DNA of 64,000 bases, from NCBI GenBank assembly GCA_029964075.1, contig CM057149.1, positions 26,178,197 through 26,242,196 on the forward strand. The letters run 5' to 3'. The notes beneath the pieces are model-generated. The model was given only the letters and a program-made list of their open reading frames with translations, made no database searches and was not told where the DNA came from. Position 1 is the first letter of the stretch. The number at the start of each line of letters is the position of its first letter. This document shows, piece after piece, positions 56,601 to 64,000 of this stretch. A program made the translations under genes and the position numbers. This stretch comes from Patiria pectinifera. Its lineage: Eukaryota; Echinodermata; Asteroidea; Valvatida; Asterinidae.

Positions 56601-58010
56601 TCTTGGCGCGGGGACTCTCGGTCGAGGAAACGGGGAGCATTTGTTGAAGAAGGATGGCCAGATGATGCTCAAGAGTTTGTTGATGTTCTTGTACATGTAG
56701 TGGGGAATAACTATAGGTTTAGCGTAGAAAGCTGTTGTGATGAATATGCACACTAAATACTTTGCGGAAATGTAGGGAGGAATGGGATTTTACATAGTGT
56801 ATGCACATGTACCGGTACCTCAGATTTTTTTTCGTGAATTGAGAGCAAGAACAATAATTTTGCATTCCAAGCAAAAATTAAAGCCTTGTTGAAAACAAAG
56901 ATTACATGTACAGTACGTATGCATATCAAGATTGGCAAATTTGGATTAATGAAAAGCAGTTTTAGTGATGGCTTTGTTGAATACAATGACGTGATTTGAA
57001 ATGTGTGGTGACTGCTGTAGTAGCGTCAGTGATCTTCAAGGAAACATAGAGGGCAGCAGAGTACCGGGTAGCTTCTTAGCCTTTGGTGGCAATCACAGAC
57101 GACGATGATATGCCTGGAGTACCAGTTTGAGAATAACATCAGACACTGGCAAACGAGTGCACTGTGACTGTCGCCCACATATTCGTATGTTTTATAATGG
57201 ATCAAGAACTGCGTGGGTGACTCGTCAGTCTACTCTCGGTCAGTGCTCATGTTAGGGATTCTGGCAGATAATCTTGATGGCAGCGTGTGCGCCTTCATTG
57301 TCTGTCTGTGATTCATTTACATACATGATTGTGTGGTGGCTGTACAATTTGCCAGTCTCCAGAATGTTGTAATTCTGGAATCTGAAAGGGTTTAAAAGGT
57401 GACTGACAGACTGCATGAGGAACAGAAAATCTTGAATGGAAATTTTGAAATTTATATTTTTGCTTTAACTTTGCTTATAACTGATTTAAAATACAGTACC
57501 ACCCCCCCAAAAAAACCTTTCGGGTCTTATTGTCCTCAAATTGAGATACATCATACTACGAAGGATTACAAATTGAACTTACATGTATGTATCGTTTGTA
57601 ACCGGACAAGTGAAAAATAAAAAAGTAACACAGTTGTGACATGTTTTTGTTTCCTTTGTTGCCAACTTTTTCAAGGTGATTTTTGTTTTATCTCAAAACA
57701 TGTCAAATTCACCATAAACTCATCTCGGGGTGTTTTTCCCCTTTGTGGTCAAACTGAGGACAGCATCATAAACTGGAATTTAGCGGACACCTTTGAAGTG
57801 TGCTAACAATGCAATAATAAATTTAATCATGTCTGGATTACGCTGTTTTTTGGCCTGAGCAATGCAAATACAAGAGTGCATTGATGGGGCTAATAAGGCT
57901 ATTAGTTGCCTGGCATGGTGTGGGATTGTCAGTGTTGTTTGTGCTGTATGTATGGGATGTAAGGTCGTTGACCTCAATGCTCAGGTCCAGTCTGTTAATG
58001 CAAGTGTATC
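56601..58010. other. Non-coding stretch, nothing assigned
   Basis: 57000-57310 is moderately complex but carries no exon signal that I trust. The rest is AT-rich. Confidence 0.5.
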
Positions 58011-58326
58011 CTGGGCCATTTGCAATAGCGCTGCTTAACAGTAAGCAGAAAGTTTGTGCTTTAATACCACATGTACATTGTACATCTATAGAAGAATATT
58101 GTGCTAATAATTGTAAGCACTATTTCATGGTCTGGATGTGCTGGTAATTGCGCATGCATGGAGAATTCTATTGTTACATCACATCTTAATATGCAACTTT
58201 TTACCCTGAGATAAATGTGCCTTTTGTGTGCTTACTGCGTACGGTCTCCATGAAATACAATGTAGACGGAGGCTCTAGAGTGTTAGCTAATAAAACCATG
58301 CTCAGCAGCACTATGAAGTTGGCCCA
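58011..58326 (-). repeat. R7 inverted-repeat element, copy 4 (inverted)
   Basis: The left end CTGGGCCATTTGCAATAGCG then CTGCTTAACA pairs with the right end GCTCAGCAGCACTATGAAGT then TGGCCCAGG. GTAAGCACTATTTCATGG, TGCCTTTTGTGTGCTTACTGCG and TACGGTCTCCATGAAATA are the reverse of blocks in 29269-29547. Confidence 0.8.
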
Positions 58327-59073
58327 GGTTTGTATTTTTAAAGTTTATTTGGGGGGGGATCAAATCAACTGGAAAAGTAGTCATTTTGTAATCAACAATG
58401 CAGAAAAGGCTCCACATTTGACTGGAGCTTGGATTAGGAAGAAAAGTATAAAACTCTTGTCGTCATTCTGATCAACTTCAGAGGGTTAATTACAGATTTC
58501 CAAAAGTCAAGATGGAGCAGTAAATATCAGTCACATTTACAATGTAAAATGGTTAAAGTGAAGAACACGGCAGAAAGTATCAAAGTGAACTCGTTGCATT
58601 TCAATTTTTCAAAACCATCAGGAGCGAAGTCTCTTACTTTCTGAAGTCTTATCAAGTGTCCCTTTCTGAGCAGAGGGTACGTTTTCTGGATGAGTTGGGC
58701 ATGTTATTGATATACTGCCAACGTGAATTTAATCACACTAAAAGAAATGAGCGTAAGCTCCCACTGCCCACAATCTCAGGAAAAGCTTACCACCTGTTCC
58801 TAGAGTGGAGGCTCGTTAGCTCTAACTGCCCTGTCAGAAAATATTACGAACCCGGGGATTATGACTGACATACTGTACACCCTAAGGACATTATCAAGGA
58901 CTGTATCAGTGCATATGCATGGAACGTGGAACATTTTCTTGGTTTTTAGCCCCTTCCTACTTTTGCTTTTAGTCCTTCATTCATCATCATCATATTATTA
59001 TACATTTGTATATGTCACATGTGTTGAACTATGGTTGAGCAATAAGAGTTGGAAAGTGGCCATGTTATCCTAT
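58327..59073. other. Non-coding stretch, nothing assigned
   Basis: Contains GGGGGGGG (about 58351) and a short (TCA)n run near 58979. Frames of up to 84 codons are unrecognised. Confidence 0.5.
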
Positions 59074-59490
59074 TAGTCCCTGTACTGCTCCGAAGCGCCC
59101 TGCTTGTTACTCCTTATACTGTCTCAAACCGCCCCAGCACTATATGGTTTTATAGATTCATCAGGAAGAAGATACAATGTAATATTATACACATAGTGAA
59201 TGTTTGTGAGTGCAATGGTTAGAATAATTTCATGAGGTGACAGATGTTCCACTGAGCGGAATGGAACATTCCATCTGTCACAAATTATTCTTTCCATTGC
59301 ACGAATGTGAAAACATTCATTGTTTTATACAACACCTGAATAAATCCTTGTCATCTGATTGGCCAGAGCCGCTAACAGAGTGACCATGCAATGGAACTTT
59401 CATTTACTGTGGAATGGAACTTCAATGACATGTGATCAATGACCGACCAATCAGATGACGGGGAATTATTCAGGCATTGTATAAAATGTA
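59074..59490 (+). repeat. R5 copy 3 with two nested hairpins
   Basis: TAGTCCCTGTACTGCTCCGAAG, CGCCCTGCTTGTTACTCC, ACTGTCTCAAACCGCCCCAG, CACTATATGGTTT and ATACAATGTAATATTA match 24199-24345. It continues into an inverted repeat 59190-59328 centred near 59259. Inner arms are GTGCAATGGTTAGAATAATTT and GTGACAGATGTTCCACT with their complements. A second inverted repeat pairs 59323-59363 with 59444-59486 (TTTTATACAACACCTGAATAA, CATCTGATTGG). It is probably one composite foldback element. Confidence 0.75.
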
Positions 59491-61479
59491 ATACAAGTGT
59501 TGAAGGGTGGTAAAAAGCTGGGTTCCCTTTCAGAGGTTGGACAAGAGCAGAATGAATATGCTTTAAGAAAAATGTTGCATTTTTCTCACTTCAGTAGCTA
59601 CAGAATGGATATTGTACAGGTAGACTGCCAGAAAAAGTGAAGGGAGCCCTCTTGTGGTTTGTGTGCTGCAATCAGATATATTTTGCCATTCCCATCTTCA
59701 TGGTGGTAGATGCGCAGCTGCAGTGGACGAGCCTGAATTTTTGTTTAGAGGGAACAAGGAGGAGAACTAGCCTTCTAAGGGGGGGGGGGGCTTCAAAACA
59801 GTGTGGTCATGGACTTTCTTGTTTATTTGTGGCAATTTCCCTTTTCCATTTGTTCATTTTTTTGGGGGGGGACTGAGGGTTATGGTGGGGCAAAATCACC
59901 CTAGCTCTTCTGTATATTGACTTGGGTACATATATAGTGTATCAACCTTTCCATTGTTCGTGCAAAGTTTTGTGAATAATTATGTGTATCTGCATAACAA
60001 AATTTACATATTGTAATACATTTGTCTGATAAGTATCTTCCATTTGCAGAAAAACATTGATGTTCTAAAAATTTATCTCCAGACTTTTCAAAATTTCTCT
60101 CTTTTTCATGCCCACTTTTATAGTTGGAAGCAAACTTAACAAAACAATAAAATACCCTCTCCCCCAAAAGAGAGAAGGGGGGTCAAACGTTCATGCACAC
60201 TTTTGCAAAGTTCTTATGATAAAAATAACATCTGGAGAAGTATGAACCAGAAATTAGGACAACTTTTCATTGTCAGTGCACTAGTGGCTGGCTGGTGTAC
60301 TGGCCGTGAAAACAGATGGATTATCACCCCCCCAAAAGAGGTCAGTGTCTTTGTAGTTTTGGTAGGTCTACAAATCAACTACTTAAACAAAAATCTGGGA
60401 GGCTGAGATGATTAGTGTCCCTGTCCCATCTCCCCACCTCCTACCATAAGTCATGTGCCATTTGAAGTAGCCGGCCCAGAGCACCAGTCTTCCCTGGTTC
60501 CCCAGCTGTTAGGGTCATCCCCTAAAATTCCCATAGGCACCAATGATAAATGCCTCTACTTACAAAAATCAGGAATGGGGGGGGGGGGGAGGAAGGGTGA
60601 TACCCGGGAACTCTCACAGGTAATCAAGACATACATGTACATCAAATTAAAGCTTGCACCCCCTTTCACTTCTTTTTTTTATGTTTTTGGAGCTAAACTC
60701 AAGACTTTTAAAAAGATTTTCCCTGCCACCGTCAACGATCACCTCTATTAAAAGCAGTCCTGAATCCCATCGCCATTAAAAAAAAAATGAACCTATTGGA
60801 AAATAGAGGGGTGTTAACCAGGTTTTTGGATGTTAACTGATGCTTGTGAATCATCAGCCAAAGATTATCCCTCCTAAAAAAGCAGCCCTGAATCCACCCA
60901 ACATTTTGGAAAAGTGATCACCCACTCCGCTGCAAAAAAGAGTGACTTCTGTGTGCAATTTCATCCCAACTTTCACCAAAATACACTTCAGAGACCGTTC
61001 AGCGCTGGAACCCTTCATTTCTACCAACCCTCAGTGACACAAAACCCTCTGCTTACAGGAAAAATGACAGTATACAAATCTTGATGTGTTTTGGGCCTAC
61101 ATGTATACTGGGTCTGCAACCCTAGGATCATCTTGCGATGCCTTGTTGTCAGACTAGGGGACTGTTATGCTTCACTTCTCAGTTCCAACTTTCCAGAAAA
61201 TGCCCTCTCTGTGCCCCTACATCTTGCCGCCCAGAGGCTGTGGTGGGTTCAAGGACTTCATTGGAATCTCTCTAGAGGACTCCTCAGTGTAAACACAGTT
61301 TGGGAATGGACCACTGGTATCCTGCTCATGCAACCAGTTAGCAGTCTTCCAAGATTGAGGGAGTTTTCAAAACCCGCATCTGTGGAGAGTGTTATCCAGT
61401 GAAACTGAAATTGGTCATAGTCTTTTGCAGTTTCTGTCGTGCACTGTAACTTTGTTTCGGACACATGATCACTGGTCAC
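59491..61479. other. Non-coding stretch with G tracts
   Basis: G runs lie at about 59780-59790, 59862-59870 and 60577-60587. Two near-repeated blocks on A-rich DNA, AGCAGTCCTGAATCCCATCGCCA (about 60752) and AGCAGCCCTGAATCCACCCAACA (about 60881), lie about 130 bp apart. No exon recognised; the 103-codon frame at 61091-61402 has no known relative. Confidence 0.5.
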
Positions 61480-61605
61480 CCACGAGGCCCCCTTCAGTGG
61501 AGAAACTCTTCTGCATGCTGTTGCATAAAAGCAACTGCCCCGTGGTGGACTACCTGAACAATAGCTAGCACAATGCTGTCACCATTGAAGAGGGCCTCCG
61601 TGATA
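61480..61605 (+). repeat. R9 inverted-repeat element, copy 2 (short)
   Basis: CCACGAGGCCCCCTTCAGTG then GAGAAAC at the left; GAAGAGGGCCTCCGTGATA at the right, inverted. Shares AAGCAACTGCCCCGT, CTGAACAATAGCTAGCA and ATGCTGTCACCATTG with 22879-23150, with the central part deleted. Confidence 0.75.
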
Positions 61606-62099
61606 CAATTGACATCATGCCAGGATTGATCTGTTAATGTTAAGAATTGGCGTGCTTTTGAGTGTCAGATAATAGAAGTACTATTTTTGTTTGCTTCTAA
61701 GGCAAAGCTCCCATGAACTGTCAACTAGATTTGAGAATGGTATTTTAGAAGAGGACGTTCGGGACTCTACTCATGCAAACATTAACGTTATTCCCCTGTA
61801 CATGAAACTCATTGAAATGAAATTTTGCCCAAGGAAGAACCGGAAGGGGGGGGGGAATGAGTTACTTTGAATCCCAATGGCACACATTCTATGGTTTGAA
61901 GAGGCCCACGAACACTTCAACAAATTGGACTAGGGACTTCTACTCTGAAGGTAATGTTATCCCACCTTGTCCGAGAGAAGTGCACCACACTTGCTGAAAT
62001 GAGATTTTGCCGTCAGAGTGTCCAGCCAGACGGGGCAAAATAAGTTACTGTATTTCCCACCGGCGCACATGTTGTGGTCTGAAGGAGGCCCAGTAAAGT
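61606..62099. other. Non-coding stretch, nothing assigned
   Basis: GGAGGGCCTCC-like and GAAGAGGCCCACGAAC words suggest further old element pieces, but no copy was delimited. A G run is at about 61847-61856. Confidence 0.45.
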
Positions 62100-62470
62100 G
62101 ACGCGGGTATACAGCGAAAAACTGTAATTCCACTGCACGCCGGTGTTTTCACCTGCGCGTCGGAGTTGCGTTTTAATTGGGATGGGAAACAATCCAATAA
62201 GGTTTGTCGTCGGCTGTGTCAACGTGGCCCGGGGCATTGTGGGTGCAAATCGACAAGAGGAGAAGTAGAGAGAGAGGAGCGTTCGTGGCGGAGATCCAAT
62301 GACGCCATGATGCTCGGGTTGGGCTTGATATCTGTACCAATAAGATGTCAGGGGAGACAGGTGGTGAAGAGTGTTTGGAGCCCCATGTGAAAATCATTTG
62401 AAAAGGGGGCTTTGGCTGAGAAGTTATCGCCCACGGGCAAAACAGAGAGAGAGAGAGAGAAGGAGCTACA
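62100..62470. promoter_or_regulatory. Candidate conserved non-coding island with (GA)n
   Basis: CpG-rich, complex sequence (GACGCGGGTATACAGCG, CACCTGCGCGTCGGAG, GTCGTCGGCTGTGTCAACGTGG) with GATA-like CTTGATATCTG and CAATAAGATG words, ending in (GA)n at 62445-62461. Overlapping 74-codon frames on both strands are not recognised. Confidence 0.3.
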
Positions 62471-62759
62471 GATTGTGGCCAAGTTGGTTCCCACTATGTT
62501 ATTTGACTTCTCAACACTTTGCTGAATTACACATTTAATGTAATATCATTGTTACTTTTTATTTATTATGAATTAATTTATAGTAATGAAACCAAGGATT
62601 CCTCAAAAGTGCCCCATGCAATGTTATGTGTAGCTTGCAAGCATGGAAAAAACCTGTAGAGAGAAGACAATTTATTATTGAATTCTTATTTTAACTGGGT
62701 AGCCCATTTTAATAGTGGAATCCAGTGGTCTCCCATGGGGCCCAGTAAAGAGAAAACAA

Positions 62760-63120
62760 TGTGAAGAAATTACAGTTTCAGAGTAGAGTAGGGGAGGGAC
62801 CCCCAGAAGAATATTCTGAGGAGGAAAACCGTGGGAATCAGGTAAGGACTGAAAAGCCAATCCACATATTGGCCTAGGCGGGAATCGAACCCAGGTCACA
62901 GTGGTGGAAGGCGAGGAAAGTACTGCTATGCCGAGGAGACTCCCCAATGAAGTAATTTCAGGTTGAGCGGTGCGAGGAAACACCCAGAATAATCAGCAGA
63001 ATTTTTCAGGGAATCAGGTTTAGGGACTGAAAAGCCAATCCATATGTGGACCAGGGCAGGAATCGAACCCGGGCCATAAAGGTGGAAGGTGGGGCAAGGA
63101 CCACTGCACCTGAACCTCAC
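62760..63120 (-). repeat. Two tandem tRNA-SINE-like units, period about 178
   Basis: GGAATCAGGT, GGGACTGAAAAGCCAATCCA, a (G/C)GGGCGGGAATCGAACCC-type B box in reverse, and GGTGGAAGG(C/T)G then GC(A)AGGA occur in both units (first about 62760-62940, second about 62941-63118). Read on the minus strand each has the B box GGTTCGATTCC. An A box is poorly kept (in the second unit GCAGTGGTCC replaces it). The tRNA head differs from the TAGCTCAGTTGG family elsewhere in the window, so this is probably a second SINE family. Confidence 0.65.
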
Positions 63121-64000
63121 CCTGTCTAGGAATCTTTGACTGTCTCTGTCAAGAAGTTGAGTTACGGGAAAGGGACACTGTCTGTTTCTGATGGCAAAGT
63201 TACTTCATGCTAAGATTCCAACTCTAGTCTCTAAGATCCTAACATCGGTTCAAGTTGAAAAAACCTGATTAACCCAGTGCCTGTAGGAGCAGGTGGCAAC
63301 CTTAACGTGTGGAGAAACTTTCAACTATGATACTTGAGAAATATGTCCAGCTAGGCAAATAACAATTTGCATAAGTAGGAGTTCTTGCATGATGGTCATT
63401 CATGTGACGATGCATTGCCTGTTACTTGCTGCAGAACAGCTTTTTTTCTGCTCTGAAACTTGTCAACATGTCTACATTGTCAATGTAGATTTTCCAATCT
63501 GTTTCTCTCGTTGCAAGGTTATTTTATGTTTGAATAAATCATGCTTGGGTCCTCAAGAACAAATGATTTCGATGTCAGTCAGCGCATCACAACTATAATT
63601 GAATCAGCCGGTTCCCAATAGCATGCACGGATACCGGTCTGTTTGTTCACCTTGTTGTCGCACCCACTTGTCATCATACTCACTTCCTTTGTACACCGCG
63701 TAATTAAATGACAGTACAAGGTCAGCATATAATCTTCTCTTTGTGTCAGTTTAATTGTTTAATATCAGCAAACTCAATTTTCAAGTGAAGCATGATTTCG
63801 GTGTTCATACAGAATGGCCTGGTTGATATCACTCTTTAAAGTTGCTCTCGATCCCAAAGCTATTTTGTTAAAATTCAACCCCAGAAGATAAATTTGGTTT
63901 TGAATTGGTGTTTTTCTAGCGATACAAAGGTTACTCACTCTTAAATGAGACATTGAGTGATAAATTCGCCACTTTTAGTCATTGAATAAATTACTTTGCA
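63121..64000. other. Non-coding stretch, nothing assigned
   Basis: The part from 63650 on has CACCGCGTAATTAAATGAC and AGTTTAATTGTTTAATATC, homeodomain-like words that may belong to a regulatory element continuing beyond the window. No exon recognised. Confidence 0.45.

Overview
This window looks like non-coding nuclear DNA from a multicellular animal. The base composition is AT-leaning. No reading frame is longer than about 155 codons, and none that I read resembles a complete known protein. The sequence is full of short dispersed repeats, long homopolymer runs and microsatellites. The tRNA-derived SINEs (A box TAGCTCAGTTGG, B box GGTTCAAATCC), the inverted-repeat elements ending in GGGCC..TTCATGG, and the abundance of the octamer TACATGTA suggest a marine invertebrate deuterostome, most likely an echinoderm. 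That identification is an impression from repeat style, not a database result. The window is probably intergenic or inside a very large intron.

Layout. I compared the window against itself by eye and found at least ten repeat families with two or more copies, plus single-copy structured elements. They are named R1 to R10 here. R1: 1576, 17278. R2: 2434 and, inverted, 49497. R3 (TTAAAGGG ends and a central palindrome): 10449, 13681, 15243, 47866, perhaps 5097. R4 (CCTCAATCC ends): 6999, 40914, 42893. R5: 11497, 24199, 59074. R6 (TTAA-flanked CCAGTTTGC ends): 34718, 53005, with a tail at 9584. R7: 22127, 29269, 52819, 58011. R8: 18125, 45851. R9: 22879, 61480. R10: 42008, 55860. tRNA-derived SINE pieces lie at 6844, 14640, 19927-20305 and 62760-63115. 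Two nested insertions can be read directly: a SINE split by a 0.5 kb inverted-repeat element at 14685-15190, and an R7 element split by an R6 element at 53005-53200. A TTAA-flanked element with ends CCCTAAAGGGGCCGGG lies at 27047-27489. A TA-flanked 510 bp foldback lies at 38118-38627.

Between the repeats are islands that are more GC-balanced and richer in CpG than their surroundings (about 5440-5830, 10011-10330, 21220-21800, 26545-26930, 28320-28720, 30000-30235, 44640-45360, 50450-50620, 56340-56600, 62100-62470). They carry homeodomain, POU or GATA-like words and no convincing frames. They are candidate conserved non-coding (regulatory) elements, to be tested by cross-species alignment.

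Gene evidence is thin. There is one exon-like stretch at 33201-33350 (+), two possible very short exons on the minus strand (440-451, 18445-18493), and two CAG|GTRAGT junctions behind long AG-free pyrimidine-rich tracts (near 19101 and 53504) that fit the recursive-splicing pattern. A 20-codon remnant at 41216-41275 resembles the RNase H core of Ty3/gypsy retrotransposons. I did not find a defined new biological system. The most unusual observations are the recursive-splice-like junctions, the R3 palindrome kept by paired changes, the long foldback, and the preponderance of TTAA-ended miniature elements.
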